Below, piece by piece: positions 1 through 7,482 of a DNA stretch of 49,230 bases. Under the pieces are notes generated by a model. The model had not been told where the DNA came from. It saw only the letters and a program-made list of their open reading frames with translations, and ran no database searches. Numbering within the stretch: the stretch's first letter is position 1; each line of letters begins with the position of its first letter. This stretch comes from Clostridia bacterium (GTDB taxonomy: Bacteria; Bacillota; Clostridia; Christensenellales; Aristaeellaceae): the NCBI GenBank assembly GCA_030536295.1, contig JAUNQH010000010.1, forward strand, positions 1-49,230. Reading direction: 5' to 3'. A program made the position numbers and the translations under genes.

Positions 1-261
1 CTGGAAGGCCGCGGGCTGGTGAATTATCTGGAATCCCTGACCCTGCTGCCCGGCGACGCGGAGGATGGACGCAGAATGGCGATGCGGCTGTGGACCACGG
101 TGCCCCTGTGCGCCGGGCGGGATGACGGCGGCAGCGTATATATGAAGCCGGACCGCTTCACCATTTGCGGGCGCCGGTGGCGGGTGACCGGCATTGAGGA
201 CCGGATGCAGGAAGGCTTCAATGTGGCAACGGCGGTGGATTGCGCGTATGACGGAATTTGA
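1..261 (+). CDS. Phage neck/head-completion protein (partial, 5' end outside window)
   Basis: The frame is open from the left edge, so the first in-window GTG at 19 need not be the start. The visible 86 residues are mixed alpha/beta with no motif I recognise by itself. Its place directly before a tail-terminator-like gene and a complete tail operon suggests a head-tail connector or head-closure protein. The reading frame ends 14 bases inside the next gene, as in a tightly packed phage operon. The function is inferred from gene order only. Confidence 0.5.
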   Translation: MEGRGLVNYLESLTLLPGDAEDGRRMAMRLWTTVPLCAGRDDGGSVYMKPDRFTICGRRWRVTGIEDRMQEGFNVATAVDCAYDGI

Positions 262-811
262 CGGCATCATGTACCGCGCCGTGTGCGCGGCCCTGGAACT
301 GGACCCGGACGGGGAACAGGCGGCGCGGATGATGCGCGTTGCCTGGACAGGGCAGCCGCGGACCCCCTGTGACGCGAATGTCTGTTACCGCTATGCCGTG
401 ATCGAGCCGGACGGCGGCACCGTGTACACGCAGCGGAGCGGCACCGGGCGGAACGCGACGGAATACGTGTTTGTGCCGTATACGCTGCACCTCATCTTTT
501 ACGGGCCGGACGCCATGATCAACGCGCTGCGCGCGCGCACCGGCATCCTGCGGGATGACGGTGCCCGCAGTCCGCGCGCGATCCTGCGGCAGGCCGGCAT
601 CGTGCCGCTGCCGGAGCCGCCGCTGCCCGCGGTGATGTATGAGGGGTACGGAAACGAATGGCGCCTGCGGGCGGACCAGACGCTGCCCTTCCGGCTTCTG
701 AAGCTGACGCGGGAATGTCCGGAGGACCCCGTAACGGCGCCGCCGCGCGTGACGCTGTATAACGAAAATGGAGAACAAGGAGAGATATCATGCGAGAGAA
801 CGCAAAGATGA
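248..811 (+). CDS. Phage tail terminator/neck protein, LIC_12616/gp12-like
   Basis: A 187-residue protein beginning MTEFDGIMYRAV. I chose the ATG at 248 because it overlaps the previous stop slightly; the alternative start at 194 would overlap far more. A central segment reading YTLHLIFYGPDAMINALRAR followed by a strand-rich half resembles the neck/tail-terminator family found upstream of sheath genes in small myophages. Such proteins cap the tail tube and join it to the neck. The C-terminus overlaps the next gene by 22 bases. Family assignment is from memory of the pattern and gene order, so moderate. Confidence 0.5.
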   Translation: MTEFDGIMYRAVCAALELDPDGEQAARMMRVAWTGQPRTPCDANVCYRYAVIEPDGGTVYTQRSGTGRNATEYVFVPYTLHLIFYGPDAMINALRARTGILRDDGARSPRAILRQAGIVPLPEPPLPAVMYEGYGNEWRLRADQTLPFRLLKLTRECPEDPVTAPPRVTLYNENGEQGEISCERTQR

Positions 812-1221
812 TCACCCTGCGGACCCCGGAGGGTGAGCGCCGCTTCCGCCTGCGGAAGATGGACGCGATGACCGGGGCATGCCTGCTGAAGTTTATTGTG
901 GAAAAGGTATCGCCCGTGCTTACGCCGCTGACGGAGGGCGCGGAGGACAGCGCGATCCCTGCCGCCGTGGAAAAGGCGCTGCCCATGGTGCTGCAGGAGC
1001 TGAGCGACGAGGACCTGCGCCGCGTGATGCTGCGCTGCCTGCGCCATGTGGACATGGAACTGCCGGCGGGCTTTCATCCCGTGCACCTGCGGGACCGCTT
1101 CGGCATCCCCGAGCTGGAGGAAGACACGGTGACATGCCTGCGCCTGACCTATCACGAGATCCTGTGGTGCCTTGCCGGTTTTTTTGCCGCAAGCGGCCTG
1201 CTTACGCGGGAGGAGGCATGA
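790..1221 (+). CDS. Tail assembly chaperone (short, unshifted product)
   Basis: A 143-residue, mostly helical acidic protein starting MRENAKMITLRTPEGERRF, with an AAGGAG site a few bases upstream. In tailed phages two overlapping frames in this size range, joined by a slippery site, are the classic tail assembly chaperone pair (lambda gpG/gpGT type) that coats the tape measure during tail building. Such a heptamer is present near the 3' end (see 1179-1185). Here the gene lies before the sheath gene, whereas the usual place is between tube and tape measure. This placement is the main reason for caution. Confidence 0.55.
   Translation: MRENAKMITLRTPEGERRFRLRKMDAMTGACLLKFIVEKVSPVLTPLTEGAEDSAIPAAVEKALPMVLQELSDEDLRRVMLRCLRHVDMELPAGFHPVHLRDRFGIPELEEDTVTCLRLTYHEILWCLAGFFAASGLLTREEA
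1179..1185 (+). other. Candidate -1 programmed frameshift site T_TTT_TTT
   Basis: Seven T lie in the phase needed for a -1 slip: the chaperone frame reads GGT TTT TTT GCC. Slipping one base continues as TGC CGC AAG CGG and stays open to the stop at 1394, joining the short chaperone to the 58-residue downstream frame. A small GCCG-CAAG-CGGC hairpin follows directly. Heptamer, phase, overlapping open frame and gene type all agree, but shifting itself cannot be seen in sequence. Confidence 0.6.
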
Positions 1222-1394
1222 GCCGCGGGGGAGGATCCTCCTGCCCGAACACGGACGAGGTGCTTTTTCTGCCGGTGGTGCTGGGCTGCTGGCGGCAGCA
1301 TGAACTGTGGGACGGGACCTACACGCTGGATGACCTGCTGGATATCCTTGAGGTGATCGCGGCCATGCGGGCCGGAAGGGAGGGTGAACCGTGA
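1218..1394 (+). CDS. Downstream half of tail assembly chaperone (T-like), reached by -1 shift or by own ATG
   Basis: A 58-residue frame starting MSRGGGSSCPNTDEVLFLP; its ATG overlaps the stop of the preceding gene. The same frame is open far upstream, so a -1 slip at 1179-1185 gives a fusion of about 201 residues. The segment ending TLDDLLDILEVIAAMRAGR is helical and resembles the C-terminal part of GT-type chaperones, which often recruits the tail tube. It could also be made separately from its own start. It ends in a 4-base overlap with the sheath gene. Confidence 0.55.
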   Translation: MSRGGGSSCPNTDEVLFLPVVLGCWRQHELWDGTYTLDDLLDILEVIAAMRAGREGEP

Positions 1395-2494
1395 GCGGAC
1401 TGCCTGTATCCGATATCGTGGATGTGACCGTGCTGGCGGATCCGCCGCTGAGCACGGACGCGGACCGCTTTGTAACGGGGCTGATGCTGACGGAGGCGCC
1501 GTCAGGCATGACGGACCGCGTGATCCCCGTATCCCGCGCGCGGGATCTGGCGGATGCCGGGTTTGCCGAATCCGCCGCTGCGTACAAGGCGGCTGTGAAA
1601 TACTTTGCCGTGGATCCCGCGCCGCGGAAGCTGCTGGTGGGCGCCGTGCGGACGGGGGAGACATTTGCCGCCGCGTTTGAGCAGATCACCGCGGAAACGG
1701 ACGGCTTCTATGCCGTGTACGCCGCCGGCGCGGACACCTCGCAGCTGCTGGCCCTGGCCCAGGCAGTGGACGCTTACGGCTGCGCGGTGCTGTTTTGCCC
1801 CGTGACAGCCAACACGGACACGGCCGCCGGGGAAAACGGGCTGTTTGCCCGGATGAAGAACACGGGCCGCGCGCGCGTGTTCGCCGTGCTGTGCGCGCAG
1901 GCGGATGACGCCGCCGGATGGGCGGGCCTGGCCATGGGCCTGAACCGCGCTCACGCCAATGATGCCTTTGCCATGTGCTACCGGAGCGCGGACGGCCTGA
2001 CGCCGCGTGCCCTGACCGGCGCGCAGGCACGGGCGATACGGGCGCTGAACGGCAATGTGTACATCATCCGCGGGTATGACATGAAGGTGCTGGAACCGGG
2101 GTGCCTGAGCGACGGCACGCGGTTTGACACCAGGCTGTATCTGGATGAGATCGCCGAGGAACTGCGTGACGCGTGCCTGCGGCTGTTCATCTCCGCCGCG
2201 GACCGCCTGCCGATGAACGACACCGCCACGGCGCGCTTTTTCAGCGCGATATCCGGCGTGCTGGAGGGCTACGCCGCCCGCGGCATCCTGACGCCCGGGC
2301 TGTGGAAGGGCGCGGATGTGGGCAATATATGCACGGGAGACCTGCTGAAGGACGGCTACGCGCTGTACGCGCCGCCGTATGACCTGCAGAGCGATGAGGA
2401 CCGCGCGGCGCGCAGGGCTGTGCCCGTATCGGTGTGCCTGAACCTTGCCGGCTCGGTGGAGTCGGTTGTGATCAATGTGATAACGGAGGGGTGA
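1391..2494 (+). CDS. Contractile tail sheath protein, DUF3383 type
   Basis: A 367-residue protein from GTG 1391, with a purine-rich GGGAGGG site upstream. The N-terminus (SGLPVSDIVDVTVLADPP), the early DRFVTGLMLTEAP strand and the sequence SAAAYKAAVKYFAVDPAPRK fit the DUF3383 sheath-like family, in which a residue such as Y marks each stepping element followed by 'P-K-L-L-V-G'. The C-terminal half carries the YGYA-like domain seen as LYLDEIAEELRDACLRLFIS. It would form the outer contractile sheath around the tube encoded next. Length is normal for the small-myophage form. Confidence 0.7.
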   Translation: MSGLPVSDIVDVTVLADPPLSTDADRFVTGLMLTEAPSGMTDRVIPVSRARDLADAGFAESAAAYKAAVKYFAVDPAPRKLLVGAVRTGETFAAAFEQITAETDGFYAVYAAGADTSQLLALAQAVDAYGCAVLFCPVTANTDTAAGENGLFARMKNTGRARVFAVLCAQADDAAGWAGLAMGLNRAHANDAFAMCYRSADGLTPRALTGAQARAIRALNGNVYIIRGYDMKVLEPGCLSDGTRFDTRLYLDEIAEELRDACLRLFISAADRLPMNDTATARFFSAISGVLEGYAARGILTPGLWKGADVGNICTGDLLKDGYALYAPPYDLQSDEDRAARRAVPVSVCLNLAGSVESVVINVITEG

Positions 2495-2931
2495 GGAACA
2501 TCTTTTCGATCTATTCAATGGCGGACACCGCGGTGATCCTGTATCACCCGGCGGTGGGCCGCTACTCCCTGAGCGAGGGCGGAGCGGGCAGGATCACCAT
2601 CGCCCGCTCCGGCGACCTCAGCTCGCACACCGTGACGCCGGACGGCACCGTGGTGATCAACCGCCTGTGCTCGCGCCACGGCACGGTGACCGTGGAGATA
2701 CCGCAGAACTCGGCTGCCGACCTTTTCATGCGCAGATGGATCAGCTACATGGAAAGCCGGGTGAAGGGCGCGGACTACGCGGCGGCCACCCTTACCGTGC
2801 GTGACGCGGCGTGCGAGCATACGTATATCCTGACCGGCGTGACGCCGCAGAAGTGGCCGGACATCACATATGACCGGACGGCGGGAAACGTGGTGTACAC
2901 CCTGCTGGCGGCCTCCGTGTCCGAGCAGTGA
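2491..2931 (+). CDS. Tail tube protein, DUF3277 type
   Basis: A 146-residue protein. I prefer GTG 2491 over ATG 2518 because the N-terminal strand IFSIYSMADTAVILYHP corresponds to the conserved first strand of DUF3277 tube proteins, and the resulting length fits that family. The weakness is that the GGAGGG site touches the GTG. The pattern of a strand, a Gly-rich turn, a basic strand and a final beta hairpin (YDRTAGNVVYTLLA) suits a tube protomer. It follows the sheath gene with a 4-base overlap, the standard sheath-tube order. Confidence 0.65.
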   Translation: MRNIFSIYSMADTAVILYHPAVGRYSLSEGGAGRITIARSGDLSSHTVTPDGTVVINRLCSRHGTVTVEIPQNSAADLFMRRWISYMESRVKGADYAAATLTVRDAACEHTYILTGVTPQKWPDITYDRTAGNVVYTLLAASVSEQ

Positions 2932-2947
2932 GCGGGGGTGAGACACG

Positions 2948-3661
2948 GTGGCACTGCGTGAATATCTTGTAAGCTACGGCGTGCAGGTGGATGAGGCCGC
3001 GGTGGAAAGGCTGTTTTCCGTGCTGGATGAGGACCGCGTGCTGGCCGGCGAGGCGGCTGCCGCCTTCGCCGCGCTGGACACGGCGGCGAAAGAACTGTTT
3101 TCCGTGCTGGCGGAGGACGGCGCGCTGGCAGGTGAGGCGGCTTCCGCCTTCACCGCGCTGAACACGGCTGCGGAAAACATGCATTCCGTGCTGGCGGAGA
3201 ACAGCACGCTGGCCGGCGGGCTGACCGCCGCCTTCACCGGGCTGAACGCCGCGGTAAAGACCTTTGCCGAATCCGCGGCCTCGCTGAACACGGCGGACGG
3301 ACTCAGGAAAAACGGCATCCTGACCGAAAGCGAGCTGAAAAAACTGACGCCCGTGCTCAAACTGAAGGCGGATACAACGGACTTTCTCAAAAACGCGGAG
3401 GAGGCGCTGAACCAGGCGCGGAGCATGGCCGCCGGCATGATGCTGACGATCCCCGTGAAGCTGATGCCGGATATGAGCGCCTTTGACGGCCTGGGCGGAT
3501 CCGGCGGATCGGGCGGCAACGGCGGCTCCGCGCCGAAGGGCGGGGGATCGCAGGACAGCCTGCACATCACCGTGGAGAGCGTGGGAGCCGGCGCGGACGG
3601 CCTGTCGCAGACGCTGGCGGATGTGCTTGAACGGCGCCTGGGCGGGGGCGGCTACGCGTGA
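2948..3661 (+). CDS. Very short tape measure-like protein with 28-residue repeats
   Basis: A 237-residue protein in the slot where tape measures lie, between tube and hub genes. Residues about 22-105 consist of three consecutive 28-residue repeats (LFSVLxEDxxLAGEAAxAF...), coded by three 84-bp units starting at 3011, 3095 and 3179. A Gly/Ser linker (GGSGGSGGNGGSAPKGGG) follows around residue 180. Typical tape measures run 600 residues or more, so a tail ruled by this one would be short, roughly 35 nm at 1.5 angstrom per residue. It lacks obvious transmembrane helices and a peptidase domain. It could instead be a remnant or a different internal tail protein. Confidence 0.5.
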   Translation: MALREYLVSYGVQVDEAAVERLFSVLDEDRVLAGEAAAAFAALDTAAKELFSVLAEDGALAGEAASAFTALNTAAENMHSVLAENSTLAGGLTAAFTGLNAAVKTFAESAASLNTADGLRKNGILTESELKKLTPVLKLKADTTDFLKNAEEALNQARSMAAGMMLTIPVKLMPDMSAFDGLGGSGGSGGNGGSAPKGGGSQDSLHITVESVGAGADGLSQTLADVLERRLGGGGYA

Positions 3662-4164
3662 CGTATCTGTATGACTCCGCCGCGGGCAGGAAGTACGCCT
3701 TTTCCGGGGTGACCTCGGTGAAGCACAGCCTGACATCCAAGGTGAACACGGACAGCAACATGAGCATGGACGCGGAAACGGTGTTCACCGCGGTGAACGA
3801 AGCGGACCGGATCACCCTGACCGCCGTATGCTCGGACACGGACGGCGAGCCGGCGCGCCTTTTCGCGGAGCTGCGCGCGCTGAAGGAGAGCTTTACGCGC
3901 CTGACGCTGGTATCGCCGCTGGAAACGCTGTCCGGCCTGATCCTGACGGAAGTGACCGCCGTAACGGACAGCAAAGCCCCGAACGGCTGGACCGCGACCA
4001 TTGTCCTGCGCCGCGTCCCCCAAAATGACCCCACCCCAACCGGCGGCAACACCAGCCAACCGGAAGGCAAGGGCACCGCCTCCAAAAAGACGGTCACCCT
4101 TCAGCAACTTAAAGACGCCGGCCTCCAACTGACATATTCGGGTAAATTCGAAATGCTGAAATAA
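3658..4164 (+). CDS. Baseplate/hub adaptor protein (Dit- or DUF6046-like)
   Basis: A 168-residue protein from GTG 3658, overlapping the upstream stop. The N-terminus, MTYLYDSAAGRKYAFSGVTS followed by an alternating strand pattern ending in VLRRVP, resembles the beta-barrel of small-phage baseplate hub/Dit-like proteins that attach the tail tube end to the baseplate. A Pro/Thr/Asn/Gly-rich linker and a short KK-rich tail (TASKKTVTLQQLKDAG) follow. Codons in the last 50 residues become C-rich, unlike the G-ending codons before, hinting at a recombination joint. Function is inferred from position and strand pattern. Confidence 0.45.
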   Translation: MTYLYDSAAGRKYAFSGVTSVKHSLTSKVNTDSNMSMDAETVFTAVNEADRITLTAVCSDTDGEPARLFAELRALKESFTRLTLVSPLETLSGLILTEVTAVTDSKAPNGWTATIVLRRVPQNDPTPTGGNTSQPEGKGTASKKTVTLQQLKDAGLQLTYSGKFEMLK

Positions 4165-4193
4165 AACCCCAAAAGTCAGAAAAGGTATGCACC

Positions 4194-4244
4194 GAAGGAT
4201 TCCAAAGGGCGATCGGAAAGCCCTTTGGTCGGCCCGCAGGCCGA
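4194..4244 (+). repeat. Two-hairpin repeat, copy 1
   Basis: GAAGG, then stem CCAAAGGGC, loop GATCGGAAA, stem GCCCTTTGG, then second hairpin TCGGCC-CGCA-GGCCGA. It lies between two tail genes. Other copies keep the loops but change both stems in a compensating way. Confidence 0.85.
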
Positions 4245-4285
4245 AACCTTTGCCAAGTTTCCTAAGAGAAAGAAAGTATGTGTGC

Positions 4286-4334
4286 GAAGGGGTCCAGGGG
4301 GCGATCGCAAAGCCCCCTGGTCGCCCGCAGGCGA
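4286..4334 (+). repeat. Two-hairpin repeat, copy 2
   Basis: Same layout as copy 1, with first stem CCAGGGGGC/GCCCCCTGG around GATCGCAAA and second hairpin TCGCC-CGCA-GGCGA. It ends 15 bases before the next start codon, so the ribosome site of the next gene lies just after the second hairpin. Confidence 0.85.
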
Positions 4335-4349
4335 ACCCCGGAGAAAATT

Positions 4350-4658
4350 ATGACTCCCATAATGATTGATATTGATCTTGCCATCGGCAACCAAACCCTC
4401 TTCCTCTCCATTGCTCCTGACAATGTCCCAATGACATTGTCAGTGAACATCCGTTACCACAACGCTGCCGCCAGGCACTTCATCACCATCACCGACATCC
4501 TGACCGGTGATGTCCTTCTGAACAACATCCCCCTTGTTCCTTCCGGCACGCGCATCAACGACCTCCTGGCCACCGCCCGCCACCGCCTTCCCGGCACCCT
4601 CTTCCTTCTTCCCGACGGCACGACCCTCATATGGATGGACCGCCAGACCACCCCCTGA
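4350..4658 (+). CDS. Baseplate plug protein, Pam3 gp18-like
   Basis: A 102-residue protein starting MTPIMIDIDLAIGNQTLFLS. I took ATG 4350 because residues upstream in the frame are translated repeat sequence. The pattern of a short first strand, 'x-L-S-V-N-I-R-Y-H' strand, ITDILTGDVLLNNIPLVPSG and a closing FLLPDGTTLIW matches the small beta-barrel plug of compact myophage baseplates (domain named for cyanophage Pam3 gp18). It would sit at the centre of the baseplate near the hub. Codons are C-rich compared with the flanking tail genes. Confidence 0.6.
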   Translation: MTPIMIDIDLAIGNQTLFLSIAPDNVPMTLSVNIRYHNAAARHFITITDILTGDVLLNNIPLVPSGTRINDLLATARHRLPGTLFLLPDGTTLIWMDRQTTP

Positions 4659-4675
4659 CATCGGAGGCAAAACCC

Positions 4676-4945
4676 ATGGAATACATCGATGAATACCTTC
4701 CCACGGAAAGCTCTCGGATCCGTATGCTCGCCCGCTCAGCTCAGCCCCTGCCCTGCATCTCTGCCGGGCAGATCACCTCCGTCGACACCGCTGCCGGCAC
4801 CGTGCGCGTGCAGCCGGATCCGCCCCTGCCGCCGCTGCCGGCGGCAAAGCCGGCAGCGGGCCTGACACTGCACCCCGGTGACCGCTGCCTCATCGCCTTT
4901 GCCGGGCATGACATCCGCGAAGCATATGTGATCTGTGTGATCTGA
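4676..4945 (+). CDS. Small OB-fold baseplate spike/hub protein (Gp138/gpV-like)
   Basis: An 89-residue protein starting MEYIDEYLPTE, with GGAGG at 4663-4667 fixing ATG 4676. The core, ISAGQITSVDTAAGTVRVQP followed later by LHPGDRCLIAFAGHDIREAY, has the form of an OB-fold: strand, Pro-rich turn, and the conserved 'GDxCLIAF' strand that Gp138/gpV-type spike proteins carry. A Pro/Ala/Lys loop (PPLPPLPAAKPAAG) replaces the usual spike helix, and no C-terminal needle domain is present. It would form a minimal spike or hub cap. Confidence 0.5.
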   Translation: MEYIDEYLPTESSRIRMLARSAQPLPCISAGQITSVDTAAGTVRVQPDPPLPPLPAAKPAAGLTLHPGDRCLIAFAGHDIREAYVICVI

Positions 4946-4960
4946 AAGGATGTGGTCTCT

Positions 4961-5290
4961 ATGCGCATACGCGCGAGAAGCCCTGATGGTGATCTTACCC
5001 CGTGCCTCACCGCCGATGACCTGCTGACCGGCCGCGAGGCGGCCGCGGAAGCCATCCGGTCCCGCTTTACGCTGCTGCGCGGCGAATGGTGGGAAAACAG
5101 AAGCCTGGGCTTTGACCTGCCCGGCCGCTTGCCGCCGGAGGAGGCGGAAGCGATGATCACCGCGTATATCGCCGGCACAGCCGGCATAACGGCGGTGACA
5201 AACACGCGCTATACCCACGGCCGCGAGGCGGCCTACAGCTGCACCGTCCGCTTTTCCGGCGGTGAAGCGGACGTGAATGTGGATCTGTGA
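4961..5290 (+). CDS. Baseplate wedge protein, gp25/gpW (DUF2634-like)
   Basis: A 109-residue protein starting MRIRARSPDGDL. I chose ATG 4961, ten bases after AAAGGA, over GTG 4952. The sequence LTADDLLTGREAAAEAIRSRFTLLRGEWWENRSLGFDLP carries the hallmark 'AIxxRLxxLRGEWWxNxxxGxP' region of gp25/gpW-like wedge proteins. These join the sheath initiation complex to the baseplate wedges. It lies right before the baseplate J gene, its usual partner, and its 3' end overlaps that operon link. Confidence 0.65.
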   Translation: MRIRARSPDGDLTPCLTADDLLTGREAAAEAIRSRFTLLRGEWWENRSLGFDLPGRLPPEEAEAMITAYIAGTAGITAVTNTRYTHGREAAYSCTVRFSGGEADVNVDL

Positions 5291-5301
5291 AGGAGAAACC
5301 T

Positions 5302-6198
5302 ATGAGCTACTTTGCCCCTTATCTTGATGATGACGGCATGCACCTGCCCACCTATGACGACCGGATGGAAGACATGCTTGAAGCTTACCGGACCATCTTC
5401 GGCGAGGACGCGGTGCTGACGCCGGACACGATGGACTACCAGCTGCTTTCCCTTTTCGCGAAGGCGCTGGACGATATGTGCTCGCTGCTGCTGGATGTGT
5501 ACGTATCCCGCGATCCGGACATGGCGCGCGGGCAGGCGCTGGACCTGCTGCTGCCGCTGACCGGCCTGCGCCGCGAGACGGGCGAGACGGACGAGGCGCT
5601 GCGCGACCGCCGCGCGGCCCTGGCAGCCCTCTCCTCCGTAACGACAGCGGCCGGCATTGAGGCTGCGGTGCGGGCAGTGCCCGGCGTGACGAGGGTGAAG
5701 GTCTTTGTGAACGACGCGGACGCCGCGAACGGCGATCTTCCGGCTCACTCGGTGACCGTGCTGGCCGAGGGCGGGAACAACGCGGATGTGGCAAAGGCGA
5801 TCCTCGCCAAAAAGGCACCCGGGATCCCCACCGCGGGCGCGACCTCCGTGACCGTGCCGGACCTGTACGGCGTGAACACAACGGTGCGCTTCTCCCGCCC
5901 GGAGACCTGCGCCGCGACCTGCCGCGTGGTGGTTCAGCGCCTTACGGGCTGGACGGACGGCACCGCGGACGTGATCAAAAACGCCGCGGCGGAATATGTG
6001 AGCGGGCTGGATATCGGCGAGCCCCTGATCGTGCCGGTGCTTTACGGCGCGATCTATGAGGCGGTGGGCGCGGTGACCTTTACCGTGACCGGCATCACTG
6101 TAAGCGGATGCGGGCAGAGCTCCTCAACGCAGATCACGCCGGGCTACCGGCAGCGGCTGAACGTGCTGCCTGCCTATGTGCAGGTGGTGGAGAACTGA
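5302..6198 (+). CDS. Baseplate J-like protein
   Basis: A 298-residue protein starting MSYFAPYLDDDG; AAGGAG at 5290-5295 favours ATG 5302. Early helices (DRMEDMLEAYRTIFGEDAVLTPDTMDYQLLSLFAKAL) and then GQALDLLLPLTGLRRETGETDEALRDRR follow the layout of the P2 gpJ / Mu gp47 / T4 gp6 wedge family. The middle segment, GIEAAVRAVPGVTRVKVFVN, is the conserved core of the family and the end is a ferredoxin-like beta region. The product forms the ring of baseplate wedges. Length and order (after gp25) are as expected. Confidence 0.85.
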   Translation: MSYFAPYLDDDGMHLPTYDDRMEDMLEAYRTIFGEDAVLTPDTMDYQLLSLFAKALDDMCSLLLDVYVSRDPDMARGQALDLLLPLTGLRRETGETDEALRDRRAALAALSSVTTAAGIEAAVRAVPGVTRVKVFVNDADAANGDLPAHSVTVLAEGGNNADVAKAILAKKAPGIPTAGATSVTVPDLYGVNTTVRFSRPETCAATCRVVVQRLTGWTDGTADVIKNAAAEYVSGLDIGEPLIVPVLYGAIYEAVGAVTFTVTGITVSGCGQSSSTQITPGYRQRLNVLPAYVQVVEN

Positions 6199-6203
6199 GC
6201 GGG

Positions 6204-6932
6204 ATGAAAAGCTTTATCGTGCGCCTGGACGGCAGGGAAGTGAAGGGCTATACGCGCCTTCGCCTGCATGCCGCGGAGCGGATGTCCCTTTACCCGCCGC
6301 TGCACCGGCTGACACTGGACGGGCTCAGTGAAAGCGAACGCGTGCTGCTGTTGTGCGGCCGCGCGGTCAGCGTGGCGCTGAAGGACGGCTGTGGATCCGT
6401 GCTGGCGGAAGGCACCGTGACGGATGTGATCGATGACCGCACCGGCGGCCGCAGGCAGACCACGGTGCTATTCTCCCCGGTACCTGACTTTGGTGCCGCG
6501 CGCGTATCCCTGCTGCTGCCGGCGGGCATTGATTACGGTGAGGCGGTCCGGCGCGTATGCGCCGCTTCCTCCGTGCCGCTGAGCGCGAACGCGCGCTCGG
6601 AAGCGCGGCTGGAAGCGGACCGGCCGGTATACGGATACACGGCGGATGTGCTGTGTGAGCTGTGCGCTGAGGCCGGCCTGGTGCCCTTCCTCAGCGGCGG
6701 CGCGGTGCACGCCGTGCCGCCGGTGCCGGAACGCGCGTCGCTTTTCCCCGCCCCGGGGGACCTGTATGAGGCGGCCGTGACAGGCCGTGACCTGATCACC
6801 GTTTCCGCGGCACCGAAAGGGTATCCCGCCGGCGGCGCGCTGCTGTATGAGGGCCGTCCGCGCCGCGTGCTGCGCGTGAGAACGGAAGCCGATACGGCCG
6901 GCGAAACGGTGTGTGAACTGACATTGAGGTGA
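6204..6932 (+). CDS. Baseplate hub protein, phage protein D/gp27-like
   Basis: A 242-residue protein starting MKSFIVRLDGREVKGYTRLRL, with its ATG six bases after the baseplate J stop. Strand-rich N-terminal barrel, a middle helical region (GEAVRRVCAASSVPLSANAR), then YTADVLCELCAEAGLVPFLSGGAVHAVPP, which resembles the 'second barrel' of gpD/gp27-like hubs where a small peptide-like domain precedes the closing strands. It is shorter than typical hubs (about 330 residues or more). Its place after gpJ rather than before the spike is unusual, so the assignment is tentative. Confidence 0.5.
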   Translation: MKSFIVRLDGREVKGYTRLRLHAAERMSLYPPLHRLTLDGLSESERVLLLCGRAVSVALKDGCGSVLAEGTVTDVIDDRTGGRRQTTVLFSPVPDFGAARVSLLLPAGIDYGEAVRRVCAASSVPLSANARSEARLEADRPVYGYTADVLCELCAEAGLVPFLSGGAVHAVPPVPERASLFPAPGDLYEAAVTGRDLITVSAAPKGYPAGGALLYEGRPRRVLRVRTEADTAGETVCELTLR

Positions 6933-6936
6933 GTGT

Positions 6937-7338
6937 ATGGACGAGTATACGGACCTGCTTCCGCAGGCGCGCCGCGGGCAGCCGGCCTTTATCGCGCTGG
7001 TGATCGCCGTGCTGCGGCAGGTGCTGGACCTGCGTGATCTGACGGAACAGCTGCAGACGGCATTTTATCTGCCGGAGGCCGAAGGCGAACAGCTGGATAT
7101 GACCGGCAGCATATGCGGGTGCCGCAGGAACACGGGCGAAACGGACGCGGCTTACCGCGCGCGGATCGTGGCCGCGGCTATGCGGAACGCGTGGAACGGG
7201 ACAAACGAAGGCCTGCGGGACCTGTTGGCGGTATACGCTCCGTCCGCGACCTTCCGCGACAACCAGGACCTCACTGTAACTGTGACCGGCACAACCCTTG
7301 CCCCCGTCCCCGCCGGTGTGAGGCTCATCACGCAATAA
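6937..7338 (+). CDS. Baseplate wedge/tail protein I-like (DUF2612)
   Basis: A 133-residue protein starting MDEYTDLLPQARRGQP. The sequence EGEQLDMTGSICGCRRNTGETDAAYRARIVAAAMRNAWNGTNEG is the signature region of DUF2612/gpI-like proteins ('GxxLDxxGxxxGxxRxGxxDxxYRxxixxxixxNxxxGT'). These proteins cap the wedge and anchor the fibre. It is followed by the fibre gene after a 144-base gap that contains a two-hairpin repeat. Confidence 0.7.
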   Translation: MDEYTDLLPQARRGQPAFIALVIAVLRQVLDLRDLTEQLQTAFYLPEAEGEQLDMTGSICGCRRNTGETDAAYRARIVAAAMRNAWNGTNEGLRDLLAVYAPSATFRDNQDLTVTVTGTTLAPVPAGVRLITQ

Positions 7339-7401
7339 GACCACAAGAAGCTCAATTATCAAATTGAATGATTGAAAAGCCCATGAAGAAGGGGAACGCG
7401 C

Positions 7402-7450
7402 GAAGGGGCCCCGGGGGCGATCGCAAAGCCCCCGGGTCGCCCGCAGGCGA
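7402..7450 (+). repeat. Two-hairpin repeat, copy 3
   Basis: First stem CCCGGGGGC/GCCCCCGGG around GATCGCAAA; second hairpin TCGCC-CGCA-GGCGA. It lies between the wedge gene and the fibre gene, 33 bases before the fibre start codon. Confidence 0.85.
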
Positions 7451-7482
7451 ACCCCCTGACTGCTTTACTGGAGGATAATACT

